Source: Phycisphaerae bacterium (lineage in GTDB: Bacteria; Planctomycetota; Phycisphaerae; UBA1845; Fen-1342). Taken from it: 64,000 nt of DNA. Below, one piece after another: positions 26,690 to 35,003 of this stretch (its first letter is position 1; each line of letters begins with the position of its first letter). The stretch lies in the NCBI GenBank assembly GCA_030428945.1, contig JAUIEC010000003.1:310001-374000 (forward strand), in the 5' to 3' direction. Made by a program: the position numbers and the translations under genes. The notes beneath the pieces were generated by a model that had not been told where the DNA came from, searched no databases, and worked only from the letters and a program-made list of their open reading frames with translations.

Positions 26690-27781
26690 GTGACGCGTCC
26701 AGCTTGTTTCGTACAGGACATTCGAACGGCGGTGCCGACTCGCGTGCTGCGGGCCGGGGAAGCCGCGGACGTGATGCGGCAGACCTGCCGTTCGCCGCGG
26801 ACGGCCCGGCTGCTGCGCCGGATCGTGCGCCTGACCGGGATCGAATCGCGGCACCTGGCGGCCCTCGATCATCAGGACGGTGATGACATCGCGGCCCGGC
26901 TGTACCAGCCCGCCGGTGTGCAGCCCCACGGGCCGGCGATGGGCCGGCGCGAGGCGCTCTTCGCCGGCGCGGCCGATCCGCTGGTGGCCGCGGCGCTGGC
27001 GGACCTGCCGCGCGATGCGCTGCGTGCGGTTCGGACCCTGGTGACCTGCAGTTGCACGCACGCGTCAGCGCCCGGTCTGGAGCGGCCGGTGTTCGCGCAT
27101 GCGCCGCTCTCCACCGACGTCGCCCGCTGGAACCTCGGGTTCATGGGCTGCTCGGCCGGCCTGGCGGCGTTGCGGCTGGCGCAGGCGACGGCGGCACAGG
27201 GGGCGGCCCTGGTGGTGGCCTGCGAGTTGTCGTCGCTGCACTTCCAATACAGCGATGACCTCGACCAGATCACCGCGAACCTGCTGTTCGCCGACGGTGC
27301 CGCCGCGCTGCTGCTGGGTCCGCGTCCGAGCGCGGCCCGGGTTGTCGACGCCGTGAGCATCGCGCTGCCGGAGCAGGCCGGACAGATGACGTGGTTCGCC
27401 GACGACCACGGCCTGCGGCTGCATCTGTCGCCGGACCTGCCGGAGACACTGGCGGCGCATCTGCCAGCCGTGATCGCCGACCTGCTGGCACGCCACGGCC
27501 TGAGGCAGGCCGACGTGGCGCACTGGCTCGTGCATCCCGGCGGTCCGCAGGTGCTCGACAGCGTGGCCGCGTGCCTGGACCTGTCGGACGACGCGCTCGA
27601 CCTGTCGCGCGCCGTGCTGCGCACCTACGGCAACATGTCGTCGCCGACGATCCTGTTCATCCTGCGCGACCTGCTGCGGACCGAGCCCCGGGGCTGGTGC
27701 GTGGCGCTCGCGTTCGGCCCGGGGCTGACCGTCGAGGCCGTGCTGCTGGAACTCGGAGACGGTGAAGGGGTGAGAGCGTGA
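26690..27781 (+). CDS. Type III polyketide synthase (chalcone/alkylresorcinol synthase family)
   Basis: The product is 363 residues, a normal length for the family. Start: GTG at 26690 after AAAGGGGGG; the open frame upstream adds no conserved residues. The thiolase-fold catalytic triad is complete: Cys in LGFMGCSAGL near residue 151, His in VHPGGPQVLD near 283, and Asn in TYGNMSSPTI near 316. These soluble enzymes extend an acyl-CoA starter with malonyl-CoA and cyclise it into resorcinols, pyrones or naphthols. It is convergent with a flavin oxidoreductase and a methyltransferase that overlap each other, a gene trio that recurs around bacterial type III synthases, so the three probably make a modified lipid or pigment. 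A TATCAT box at 26663-26668 may be its -10. Confidence 0.95.
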   Translation: MTRPACFVQDIRTAVPTRVLRAGEAADVMRQTCRSPRTARLLRRIVRLTGIESRHLAALDHQDGDDIAARLYQPAGVQPHGPAMGRREALFAGAADPLVAAALADLPRDALRAVRTLVTCSCTHASAPGLERPVFAHAPLSTDVARWNLGFMGCSAGLAALRLAQATAAQGAALVVACELSSLHFQYSDDLDQITANLLFADGAAALLLGPRPSAARVVDAVSIALPEQAGQMTWFADDHGLRLHLSPDLPETLAAHLPAVIADLLARHGLRQADVAHWLVHPGGPQVLDSVAACLDLSDDALDLSRAVLRTYGNMSSPTILFILRDLLRTEPRGWCVALAFGPGLTVEAVLLELGDGEGVRA

Positions 27782-27782
27782 T

Positions 27783-27808
27783 CAGCGCGGGCCGCGATGG
27801 ACCGCGCG
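27783..27808. terminator. Hairpin between convergent synthase and oxidoreductase genes
   Basis: GCGCGG and CCGCGC pair around an 11-base loop just after the synthase stop. There is no T tract; function as terminator is tentative. Confidence 0.3.
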
Positions 27809-27838
27809 CATCCGTTCGCAGTGCGTGTTTCAAGTCAC

Positions 27839-29014
27839 CTACTGGCGCAGCGTGTTGATGTAGCGCACGTACGGGGTCGCCAGCCTCGGGAAGCGCCGCA
27901 GCAGGCCGACGCCCAGCCGGGTGGCCAGCGGGGAGCGCAGTCCGAGGGTCAGGGCCCGGCACAGTCGACGTCTTCGGCCGAACCGCTGCCGGCAGTACGA
28001 ATGCCAGCCGTCCGCCAGGTCGTCCCGCCAGTTCTCGATGGCGGCCGTTGCGAACGGCACCACGGCCAGTCCGCTCGCCAGGGCGATGCCCATGCCCTCG
28101 CCGGTGAACGGTTCGACATAGCCGGCCGCGTCGCCGATGACGAAGACGCGTTCGGAGGCCGGTGGTGTCCGGTGTCGCGTCATTGTTCCGGACCCGTGCC
28201 AGCGTGCGCCGTCCAGTTCGGCGATCCCGGGCAGGTCGGTGTCATGCAGCAGTTGCCGCACGAACGGGCCGAGTCCACCGGCGCTGCGCAGGCGATCCGG
28301 TGCGACGGCCGCTGCGATGTTCAGTCGCCCGTCTTCGAGGCGCACCAGTCCGGCGTATCCGCCGCGGGCGCTGGCCATGTAGATCACGCCCGGTCGGTAG
28401 TCCGCCGTGTCGCCGGGAACGACGACCGCGCCGCCGATGCGGGCCGCCGCGGCCTGATGCAGGCGGAACTCCGGCGTCTCGGAGAGCAGGCGTCCGCTGA
28501 GCCCGTCGGCCGCGATGACCACCCGGGTCCGGACGCGCGCGGTGCGTGTTCCCTGTTGCAGATGCAGCACGCGCCGGGCGCGCTCGAGGGCTGAACCGAG
28601 CGTGGCGCGCGTCTCGGGCAGGAAGCGGGCGCCGGCCTGCCGGGCGGCCTGGATCAGGGCCTGGTCCATCACCGTGCGTGACAGCGCGCGTCCTTCCGGC
28701 AGGGCCAGGTCGAGGTGGCCGCCGACGGTTGCGGCCCGGAATCGCGAGAGCGGAGCGGCGGTGCGGATGGCCGGCAGGTCGTCGAGCCCGCAGGTTCGCA
28801 GCGTCTGCAGCGCGACGCCGTTCAGGCAGCAACCGCAGACCTTGAAACGCGGGAAGCGGGCCCGGTCGAGCAGCAGAACGCGGTGCGTTGTGCGTGCCAG
28901 TTGCCTGGCGGCCAGTGCGCCGGCCGGCCCGGCGCCGACCACGACCACGTCCCATTCGGTCGCGGCCGCGGTGGCCAGCGTGTCGGCGGCAGGCTCGGCG
29001 GTCGACCTCAGCAT
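27839..29014 (-). CDS. FAD-dependent oxidoreductase (geranylgeranyl-reductase-like) of the polyketide cluster
   Basis: The product is 391 residues from the ATG at 29014, whose ATGCTGA overlaps the methyltransferase stop by 7 bases, so translation is likely coupled; an earlier in-frame ATG lies within the methyltransferase. The Rossmann FAD motif VVVVGAGPAGALAARQLA (GxGxxG) is near residue 24, followed by LDRARFPRFKVCGCCL, typical of geranylgeranyl reductase-like flavoproteins. A second FAD contact VFVIGDAAGYVEPFTGEGMG lies near 290. These enzymes reduce or hydroxylate lipids and quinones. Next to a type III polyketide synthase, the likely task is oxidation or hydroxylation of the ring product. 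The reaction itself is not predictable from sequence. Confidence 0.92.
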   Translation of the reverse strand: MLRSTAEPAADTLATAAATEWDVVVVGAGPAGALAARQLARTTHRVLLLDRARFPRFKVCGCCLNGVALQTLRTCGLDDLPAIRTAAPLSRFRAATVGGHLDLALPEGRALSRTVMDQALIQAARQAGARFLPETRATLGSALERARRVLHLQQGTRTARVRTRVVIAADGLSGRLLSETPEFRLHQAAAARIGGAVVVPGDTADYRPGVIYMASARGGYAGLVRLEDGRLNIAAAVAPDRLRSAGGLGPFVRQLLHDTDLPGIAELDGARWHGSGTMTRHRTPPASERVFVIGDAAGYVEPFTGEGMGIALASGLAVVPFATAAIENWRDDLADGWHSYCRQRFGRRRRLCRALTLGLRSPLATRLGVGLLRRFPRLATPYVRYINTLRQ

Positions 29015-29724
29015 GGCCGGCGGTACTCCAGCAGGAACCGCCACGGCCAGCGGGGCGAGACCACCGCACCGTCCAGGCCGGCATCGCGGGCGAGCGCGCG
29101 GGCTTCGGGCATGGTGAAGGCCGCCCGGACCGAGCGGGGTCCGTCGACATGGACGACCGACGAGCGCGAGATGCAGCGGGTGAAGACCCGGGCGACCAGC
29201 AGGCCCGCGGTTGAGCGCCGCAGGTCATGGACCAGCAGGAGGCGCGTGCTGATCGCGGCCAGTCTCTCGAGCAGGGTCCGGGCGTCGCGGTCGGTCAGGT
29301 GGTGCAGGAACAGCGAGCAGAGTACCACGTCGTACGGACCATCGGGCGGATCGGCGATCACGTCGCGGGTGAACAGGCGCAGCGCAACCCGCGCCTGGCG
29401 GGCTCGCTGTCGAGCCGCGGCCAGGGCGCGCCGACTGGTGTCGCAGGCGTGCAGTTCGAGCGCCAGGCCGGCCCGTCGCGCGCGGCGGCCGAGGGCGACC
29501 GGAATGTCTCCGCTGCCGGTGGCGACATCGAGTACCCGCAGTGGCGGTCCGTCCGTGGCCCGGGCCAGGGACGCCAGGTGCGGCCAGAGCACGGCCGCGC
29601 TGCGGCTGAACCGGTTGATCCGGGCGAGTCCGCGGAGGGCGGCCCGGTGCCGGTGCCGGTCCAGGTCGGGGTCATCCATGATTTCGGGTTCCAGCACGCG
29701 CCCGCTCTGCATCGGTTGCTCCAT
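29008..29724 (-). CDS. SAM-dependent methyltransferase of the polyketide cluster
   Basis: The product is 238 residues. SAM-binding motif I is VLDVATGSGDIPVALG near residue 65, and motif IV-like DVVLCSLFLHHLTD near 130; the C-terminal SRSSVVHVDGPRSVRAAF is shared with methyltransferases found next to type III synthases. It should methylate a carbon or oxygen of the polyketide. Start: ATG 29724 sits 8 bases after a TAGAAT box, which would give a leaderless message; a second ATG at 29712 is preceded by GGAG and could be used instead. The downstream oxidoreductase overlaps by 7 bases. Confidence 0.9.
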   Translation of the reverse strand: MEQPMQSGRVLEPEIMDDPDLDRHRHRAALRGLARINRFSRSAAVLWPHLASLARATDGPPLRVLDVATGSGDIPVALGRRARRAGLALELHACDTSRRALAAARQRARQARVALRLFTRDVIADPPDGPYDVVLCSLFLHHLTDRDARTLLERLAAISTRLLLVHDLRRSTAGLLVARVFTRCISRSSVVHVDGPRSVRAAFTMPEARALARDAGLDGAVVSPRWPWRFLLEYRRPC

Positions 29725-29732
29725 CCTGACAC

Positions 29733-29738
29733 ATTCTA
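29733..29738 (-). promoter_or_regulatory. Possible -10 box of the methyltransferase operon
   Basis: TAGAAT on minus, 8 bases before ATG 29724. No good -35 was found. The same hexamer stands before both genes of the 38371/38497 divergent pair. Confidence 0.35.
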
Positions 29739-29869
29739 CCGGTGGAACAGAGAGGGGAGCACAGCGGGCGGACGAAGCGATCTTGCAATGGGCGATCGGC
29801 TGCTCATAGCATGGCGGAAGTTCCCTCGGGCTTCGTTCGCAAGCCGACGGGTGTCAACGGAGCAAACGC

Positions 29870-31189
29870 ATGGTTCTACGGATTCTTCCGGTTGTTGTCG
29901 CGGCGGTCGGCCTGATCGGGCCGGGCGCGCGGGCCGAGCACTGCAGCACGCCCGGCTGCGAGGGCCCGGACATCAATCTTGACTGCGTCGTCGACCTGTC
30001 GGATCTGAGCGTCGTGCTCGGGAACTTCGGCGCGACCGGCGTGACCGCGGCCGACGGCGATACCGACGGCGACCAGGATGTCGACCTGAGCGACCTCGGC
30101 CTGCTGCTGTCGGCCTTCGGTCTGGACTGCGGCGATCCGATCGATCCCAACGAGCCCGACCTGTCCACCGCCGACCTGCGGGCCTATCGCCCCCAGTTCG
30201 GCACCGGCTACGCCCCGTTCGTCCGCACGGCCGTGGACGAGGCCGACGAGACCAGTCCGACCCGCGGGCCCGGCATTCGCGTGAATCAGCCCGGCGAACT
30301 CGATCCGGCCGGCGAGGATGACCTGATCGAGGTGACCGTGACGGTCGACCCGCCCGACACGCCGCTGGAACTGCGCCGGACGGACCCGGCCGTGTCCGTC
30401 TGGACGACGCGTGATCGCCAACCCGGCAGCGAGATCCCGTTCGCGGGCGACCGCAGCGGACCGCTTCCGTTCGCGGGCGGCGCGGCGCAGTTGACGGTTT
30501 GGGTCGAGTGGACGGGCCCGGCCGGCGGGAGCGCGGATCTCGACGTGGTTCGGGCCGGCCGAAACCAGGCGAAGGACACGCTGACGCTGCACAGTTTCCA
30601 GGCGATCGTCATGGCGCTCGGTGGCGAGGATCAGCAGCCGGCGCAGCCGATCGGTGCGAATCTCGGGACGTTCGTCGTCGCCGAGGACCTGTACCCGGCC
30701 GGCTACGACGTGCAGATGTTCGACGAGGACGAGGTCAGTTCGTCGGGGGCCGGCCCGGTGTATGACGAGATCGTGACCGCCGTCCGGGATCGCGGCGTGA
30801 CGCAGGTCGCGCTGTTCGGTTACAGCCACGGCGGCGGTTCGGTCTATCACCTGGCGCAGCGACTCGACGCGAATCGCGCGACGATCGGGGTGTTCGAGCT
30901 GGTGTACACCTCGTACGCCGATTCGGTTCGCAACAACTCGGATATCGATGTGTTCCAGGAGACGCGGCGGCCGCCGTCGTCCCAGTTTCACCTGAACCAC
31001 TACCAGCACGGTTCGTTTTCGGACTTCTTCCTCGACGGCGGGCCGGTTACCAGTTCGAACCCGCCGCCGACCGGGCTGGACGTTGAGACGACGCCATGGG
31101 GCGCCGGGGCGACCCACTTTGAAGTCGAGGATTTCGTGCAGGTCCGCGACCTGATCTTCGTCGAACTGACCAGTCACGTGTCGCGTTGA
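29870..31189 (+). CDS. Exported alpha/beta-hydrolase-like protein with N-terminal dockerin
   Basis: The product is 439 residues with a signal peptide (MVLRILPVVVAAVGLIGPGARA). Straight after it, residues 25-85 form a dockerin-like pair, DINLDCVVDLSDLSVVLGNFG and a second copy DTDGDQDVDLSDLGLLLSAFG, with Cys on both sides (CSTPGC, FGLDC). In all the other dockerin proteins in this window the pair is C-terminal. Residues 120-220 are a beta-rich region (VTVTVDPPDTPLEL). Residues 230-430 resemble a hydrolase: VALFGYSHGGGSVYHLAQRL holds a GxSxG elbow near residue 317. A late His (THFEVEDF) may complete a triad. No strong ribosome site was seen before the ATG at 29870. The substrate is unknown. The 31213 gene starts 23 bases later, so the two are probably co-transcribed. 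Confidence 0.8.
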   Translation: MVLRILPVVVAAVGLIGPGARAEHCSTPGCEGPDINLDCVVDLSDLSVVLGNFGATGVTAADGDTDGDQDVDLSDLGLLLSAFGLDCGDPIDPNEPDLSTADLRAYRPQFGTGYAPFVRTAVDEADETSPTRGPGIRVNQPGELDPAGEDDLIEVTVTVDPPDTPLELRRTDPAVSVWTTRDRQPGSEIPFAGDRSGPLPFAGGAAQLTVWVEWTGPAGGSADLDVVRAGRNQAKDTLTLHSFQAIVMALGGEDQQPAQPIGANLGTFVVAEDLYPAGYDVQMFDEDEVSSSGAGPVYDEIVTAVRDRGVTQVALFGYSHGGGSVYHLAQRLDANRATIGVFELVYTSYADSVRNNSDIDVFQETRRPPSSQFHLNHYQHGSFSDFFLDGGPVTSSNPPPTGLDVETTPWGAGATHFEVEDFVQVRDLIFVELTSHVSR

Positions 31190-31212
31190 GCGCACACGCA
31201 GGAGCCGCGACC

Positions 31213-31998
31213 ATGTCGACTCTCGCCAGCATTGAAACCGCCTCGCGACGCGGTGGACGTTCGTCACGTTTCAGCAGGATTCAACTGGCGCTCGCGGTGG
31301 GCGCGGCGTTGGCCGTGGCCGGCACCCTGCGGGCCCAGGTTGTCGACGAGGCCGCCTCTCGCCGGCAGGTTCTGCAGACCATCGAGGTCGGGCTGGCCGA
31401 CGGGCTGGCGCCGGCCGAAGTGCTCGACCGGCTGCCGGATGATCCGCGGCTCCTGCTGCCGGGCCTGGTGCACGCGGTCGCGCACGCCGACGGCACGCGG
31501 ACCGCGACGTACGTCGCCCGCGTCTGGCAGCGGGTGCCGCTGGCGGACACGGCCCGGGCCGCGATCCTGGTGGAGCAACTCGGCGGCGGCGATGCCGTCT
31601 TTGAGCGGACGCTGCGGGGTCTGCTGGCCGATCTCGAAGGGCGGCACGGGCTTCGGCGGGCGGACTTTTCGATCTACCGCGAGTTGATCGAAGGACCGGT
31701 GCGGAACGATGCGCCTCTGCCGGCGGTGCTGGTCGACTACCTGTTCGAAGTCGATCCGGGCCAGGCCGTGCTGCTGATGATGCGATCGCACGGCGTTCGT
31801 CAGCCGCAGCGGATCCGGCAGATCCTGTGGGCCGAGCACGTCATTTCGGCGCACATCTGGCAGCGGGACAACGGCTTCGCCGACGAGGCTCGACGCGGGC
31901 GGGCGGCGGTCGAGACCGAACTGCAGCAACTCGCGGCCGACCCGTCCTGGTGGGCCCGTCGATACGCGGCCGAGGTCCGGACACGACTGGCCGGCTGA
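31213..31998 (+). CDS. Hypothetical exported protein
   Basis: The product is 261 residues. AGGAG lies 8 bases before the ATG at 31213; an upstream TTG overlapping the previous stop is less likely. Residues 25-48 form a membrane or signal segment after a basic patch (RRGGRSSRF, then IQLALAVGAALAVAGTLRAQ). The rest is helical and charged with regular pairs such as AEVLDRLPDDPRLLLPGLVHAV and VLVDYLFEVDPGQAVLLMMR, which could be HEAT-like helices, but I recognise no family. It follows the dockerin hydrolase at 23 bases and is followed by a strong terminator. Confidence 0.7.
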   Translation: MSTLASIETASRRGGRSSRFSRIQLALAVGAALAVAGTLRAQVVDEAASRRQVLQTIEVGLADGLAPAEVLDRLPDDPRLLLPGLVHAVAHADGTRTATYVARVWQRVPLADTARAAILVEQLGGGDAVFERTLRGLLADLEGRHGLRRADFSIYRELIEGPVRNDAPLPAVLVDYLFEVDPGQAVLLMMRSHGVRQPQRIRQILWAEHVISAHIWQRDNGFADEARRGRAAVETELQQLAADPSWWARRYAAEVRTRLAG

Positions 31999-32021
31999 GA
32001 CTGGTGAAGCGTGAATGGGAG

Positions 32022-32058
32022 AGAGGCCGGGGTGCGGTTCGCCCCCGACCTCTTTTTT
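32022..32058 (+). terminator. Intrinsic terminator of the 29870-31998 operon
   Basis: AGAGGCCGGGG and CCCCGACCTCT pair at 10 of 11 positions, followed by TTTTTT at 32053-32058. Confidence 0.9.
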
Positions 32059-32188
32059 GTTCAGGTGCCGCCCGTGCCGGCGGAACGGGCCGGCCGGCGC
32101 CCGCGGGCAGCGCCGGCCGACCTCGCGCGGACGTGCCAGGTCGTGTTTGACGGATGCAAATGAGCTGCCAAGGCCGTGAGAGGTGGAA

Positions 32189-32259
32189 GTGTGAAGAAGT
32201 GAAAGAGGGCGGTTTCGCGACGTCTTCCCTCTTTCACCTTTCACTCCTTCACTTTTCAC
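32189..32259. repeat. Imperfect inverted repeat of purine/pyrimidine tracts
   Basis: GTGAAAGAGGG (32199-32209) pairs perfectly with CCCTCTTTCAC (32227-32237). Outside this the left side is gtgaag-rich and the right side continues ctttcactccttcacttttc with a 7-8 base period. It lies between convergent genes and may end transcription from the minus lipoprotein gene. Confidence 0.65.
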
Positions 32260-32295
32260 GGCGGCAACAACGCGTTCGGATCCATCAAGCAGAGC

Positions 32296-33018
32296 CTAGG
32301 GTTGCGGGTCGAGATCGCAGGTCAGGAACCAGTCCTGTCGCTGGATGCCGCCGTCGGGGAACTCGACCAGCAGCGAGAACGTGTTCGAGTAGTGCACGTA
32401 GGTGTCGAGGTACTCGAGCGTCGTCGTGCCGGTGTAGGTGGCGCTGCTGACCCGCGCGTCGGCCAGCGTGCCGGTCTGGTCGATTTCGATCGCTCGCGCG
32501 CCAATGTCGACGTAGGAAACCGTCAGCGTCAGTCCCTGGTCGGAGGTCGTCGTACCGACCACCAGTTCGGTGCCGTCCTCGAAGACCGGCAGGCCGTTCT
32601 CGTCAAAGGCAAGCTCGAACGGGGTGAATTCGACGATCGAATCGACCAGGTCGTTGTTGATGTACACGTTGACCCGCGACTGCATTTCGCCGGCGAAGCG
32701 GCCGGGCGGGAAGGCGGTCACGGCGTCCGGGCTGGCCACCGGCGTGGTCGGGGTGCCGGCCGGAACCTCGACCGCGGGCGGGGCGGCGGGGGTCGGCGTG
32801 TCCGCGGCCACCACGTCCTCGTGCACCGGCGTCTCGACCGCGGGAGCCGGAGAGTCGTCGGTTTCGTTCAGGACGGCGGGCGCGGGGGTCTCGGCGACGA
32901 GTCCGGTCGGTTCGGGGGTGTCGACGGCCAGGTCGGTCTCGACCGGGGCCGGGCAACCGGCGACGCTCAGCAGGCCGGCGAGGGACAGGACGGGCAGGAT
33001 CATTCCAGTGCGTTTCAT
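32296..33018 (-). CDS. Lipoprotein of unknown function
   Basis: The product is 240 residues. MKRTGMILPVLSLAGLLSVAGC is a lipoprotein signal with lipobox SVAGC (acyl Cys22). Residues 23-105 are a Pro/Thr/Ala/Val linker (DTPEPTGLVAETPAP) typical of surface-extended lipoproteins. Residues 110-240 form a beta-rich domain, FAGEMQSRVNVYINNDLVDS, ELVVGTTTSDQGLTLTVSYVD, VEFPDGGIQRQDWFLTC, with no recognised family. GGAG lies 8 bases before the ATG. Its upstream region carries a promoter-like element shared with the gene at 34955 (see findings). Confidence 0.8.
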   Translation of the reverse strand: MKRTGMILPVLSLAGLLSVAGCPAPVETDLAVDTPEPTGLVAETPAPAVLNETDDSPAPAVETPVHEDVVAADTPTPAAPPAVEVPAGTPTTPVASPDAVTAFPPGRFAGEMQSRVNVYINNDLVDSIVEFTPFELAFDENGLPVFEDGTELVVGTTTSDQGLTLTVSYVDIGARAIEIDQTGTLADARVSSATYTGTTTLEYLDTYVHYSNTFSLLVEFPDGGIQRQDWFLTCDLDPQP

Positions 33019-33056
33019 GTCAGGTGCTCCGTACGAGTGTTGCGTTTCTCTCGCGG

Positions 33057-33102
33057 GGTATTGCGCACCGGCCTGGGGTTCTTAGACGGGATTCAGTTTT
33101 TT
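33057..33102 (-). promoter_or_regulatory. Conserved upstream element, copy 1
   Basis: On minus: an A6 tract (33102-33097), a 37-base block (33093-33057) starting AATCCCG and ending GCGCAATACC. It matches copy 2 (35040-35004) at 24 of 37 positions without gaps, with a perfect 10-base end. It lies about 40 bases before the lipoprotein ATG. Confidence 0.5.
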
Positions 33103-33166
33103 CTCGCGGATCGGGCCGGACCGGCGCTTTCGCAAGTTCGATCAAGCGGGGAGCCGGCGGGCTGGT

Positions 33167-33172
33167 CATAAT
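33167..33172 (+). promoter_or_regulatory. -10 box of the AraC-type gene, probably leaderless
   Basis: CATAAT stands 6 bases before ATG 33179 and there is no ribosome site, which fits a leaderless message. Confidence 0.4.
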
Positions 33173-33178
33173 CCGGGC

Positions 33179-34039
33179 ATGTCGGTGAGTGGATACCACG
33201 ATTCGGTCACGGCCGCCCGGCGGCTGATTGAGCAGCGGCTGGATGACCCGCTGTCGCTCGAGGAACTGTCGGCCGAGGTCGGGCTGTCTCCGTTTCACTT
33301 TCACCGTCTGTTCCGGGGTCTGACCGGCGAGACGGTGGCGGTGTACGCCCGCCGGTTGCGTCTGCAGCGGGCGGCGCAACGGCTGGGGCAGGGGGCCGAC
33401 GACATCCTGCAGATTGCCCTGGACGCCGGTTACGGCAGTCACGAAGCGTTCACGCGGGCGTTCACCCGCCAGTTCGGCGTGAGCCCGTCGACGTTTCGCC
33501 AGGCCCGCCGGCAGACCCGGATCCCGATGCAGCACGCACTCTGGAAGGAGGCTCCGATGGACATTCGGATCGAAAACGCGACGGCCTGCCACATTGCCTT
33601 TGTCCGCCACGTGGGACCCTACGAAGGGGTCGGCGAGGCCTGGGGACAACTGATGAAGTGGGGCTGGTCGAAGATGATCTTCGGCAAGCCCGATACGTTC
33701 GGGCTCTGCTACGACGATCCCGACGTCGTCGCGCCGGAGAAGATCCGCTACGACGCCTGCATGGCCGTCAAACCCGGAACGCGGGTGAAGGCACCGGTCG
33801 AGACGCGCGACCTTCCGGCCGGGACCTTCGCGGTGGTCGAGCACGTCGGTCCCTATGAGCAGTTCGCCGAGGTCTACGCCCGGTTGTGCGGGCAACTGGC
33901 TTCCGAAGAGGTCGCCGGCCGCCGCTGGCGTCTGGCCGACGCGCCGTCGCGCGAGAAGTACCTGAACGATCCGCGGAAGACAAGGCCCGAGGATCTGCGG
34001 ACCGAGATCTGGATGCCGGTCGAGCAGGTCCAGGCGTGA
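33179..34039 (+). CDS. AraC-family regulator with GyrI-like effector domain
   Basis: The product is 286 residues. Residues 8-110 are an AraC/XylS double HTH: LSLEELSAEVGLSPFHFHRLF (first HTH) and ILQIALDAGYGSHEAFTRAF (second), ending in the conserved GVSPSTFRQ. Residues 125-284 are a GyrI-like/SbmC small-molecule-binding domain (HIAFVRHVGPYEGVGEAWGQL, FAVVEHVGPYEQFAEVY), as in Rob/BmrR/MarA-related regulators that respond to drugs or other hydrophobic ligands. It is a cytoplasmic DNA-binding regulator. It lies between two divergent or convergent genes for secreted proteins; targets cannot be told. A hairpin follows the stop. Confidence 0.95.
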   Translation: MSVSGYHDSVTAARRLIEQRLDDPLSLEELSAEVGLSPFHFHRLFRGLTGETVAVYARRLRLQRAAQRLGQGADDILQIALDAGYGSHEAFTRAFTRQFGVSPSTFRQARRQTRIPMQHALWKEAPMDIRIENATACHIAFVRHVGPYEGVGEAWGQLMKWGWSKMIFGKPDTFGLCYDDPDVVAPEKIRYDACMAVKPGTRVKAPVETRDLPAGTFAVVEHVGPYEQFAEVYARLCGQLASEEVAGRRWRLADAPSREKYLNDPRKTRPEDLRTEIWMPVEQVQA

Positions 34040-34051
34040 GCCGCGGACAAC

Positions 34052-34103
34052 GCGAGGCGTGAACGAGGCTGGCCCATGCCGCGGCCTCGTTCACGCCTTC
34101 GCG
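34052..34103. terminator. Long hairpin between convergent genes
   Basis: GCGAGGCGTGAACGAGGC (34052-34069) pairs with GCCTCGTTCACGCCTTCGC (34084-34102), about 17 pairs with one bulge. It can serve as a bidirectional terminator for the AraC gene and the 34125 gene; no T tract. Its right arm recurs at 46681-46699. Confidence 0.7.
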
Positions 34104-34124
34104 GTTTCGCTTCGGATGGTGGCG

Positions 34125-34955
34125 TCAGCAGTTGGTGCCGAATGCGCTGAGCAGTTCCGCCAGGTCCGTCAGGTTGACGCTGCCGTCGGCGTTGATGTCG
34201 GCCGAGAGGCCGGCCCCGCTCTGCCCGAACTGGGCCAGCAGTTCCGCCAGATCCGAGATGTCGACCGTGCCGTCGGTGTTGATGTCGGCCGGGCAGGCAC
34301 CGCTGCTCTGGGTGCCGATCGAGAGGATCGAGAAGGTCCGGGGTACGGCCGACAGGTTGATCAGTTGAACCTGCAGGCCGACGCTGCTGACCTGGCTGAA
34401 GTCGCCGGGGTGCGGCCGGCTGTTCTCGGGGTTCAGGCTGGTTTCGAAGTACGAGAACGGGATGGTGTAGGTACCGCTGCCGGCCAGCGCGGTCTGGGCG
34501 ACGGCGTAGTTGGGGTCGAAGGCTTCGACGTAGAGCGTGCCGCTCAGGTTGGGGTCCATCAGCAGTTCGAGATCGATCGTGTCGTTGGTGCCCTGGTTCA
34601 GGTCGATCGTGCCGAGCCCGGTGTTCGGATCGCCGCCGTTGTAGTTCAGGATCAGGAAGCTGCTGGAGTTCGGGGCGACCTCGACTTCCAGGCCGTGGTC
34701 GCCGGCGCCGGACAGGTCCAGTTCCATCGTGGCGCTCGGGCCGGCCGTCAGGTAGATCAGGGACTCGCGGACGCCGCCGATCACGTTGGCGGTCGGCAGG
34801 CCGGCCTGGCCGAGATACTCGGGCAGGGGATCGGCGACCGAGTCGGTCACGGGGGCGAACGCGCCGGTCTCGAAATCGTCGATCACCTCTCCGAGGACCG
34901 GCAGCGCCAGCCCGCAACCGAGAAGTCCCAGCGTCGCGATCATCATCTTCTTCAT
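34125..34955 (-). CDS. Secreted protein with C-terminal dockerin-like repeats
   Basis: The product is 276 residues. MKKMMIATLGLLGCGLALPVLG is the signal peptide; start at 34955 with GGAG/CGGAAC upstream. Residues 25-205 form a beta-sandwich-like domain (VIDDFETGAFAPV, TMELDLSGAGDHGLEVEV, SGTYTIPFSYFETSL) of the kind seen in carbohydrate-binding or jelly-roll modules that begin with DDFE. Residues 213-276 hold the dockerin-like pair ADINTDGTVDISDLAELLAQFG and a second copy starting ADINADGSVNLTDL, clamped by CPAD and FGTNC. It is likely a cell-surface protein. A promoter-like element shared with the lipoprotein gene at 33018 lies upstream. Confidence 0.85.
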   Translation of the reverse strand: MKKMMIATLGLLGCGLALPVLGEVIDDFETGAFAPVTDSVADPLPEYLGQAGLPTANVIGGVRESLIYLTAGPSATMELDLSGAGDHGLEVEVAPNSSSFLILNYNGGDPNTGLGTIDLNQGTNDTIDLELLMDPNLSGTLYVEAFDPNYAVAQTALAGSGTYTIPFSYFETSLNPENSRPHPGDFSQVSSVGLQVQLINLSAVPRTFSILSIGTQSSGACPADINTDGTVDISDLAELLAQFGQSGAGLSADINADGSVNLTDLAELLSAFGTNC

Positions 34956-35003
34956 GGTTCCGTCTCCGTGCGAAAGTTCCGTGCACATCCGCGTGCAACG
35001 GGC

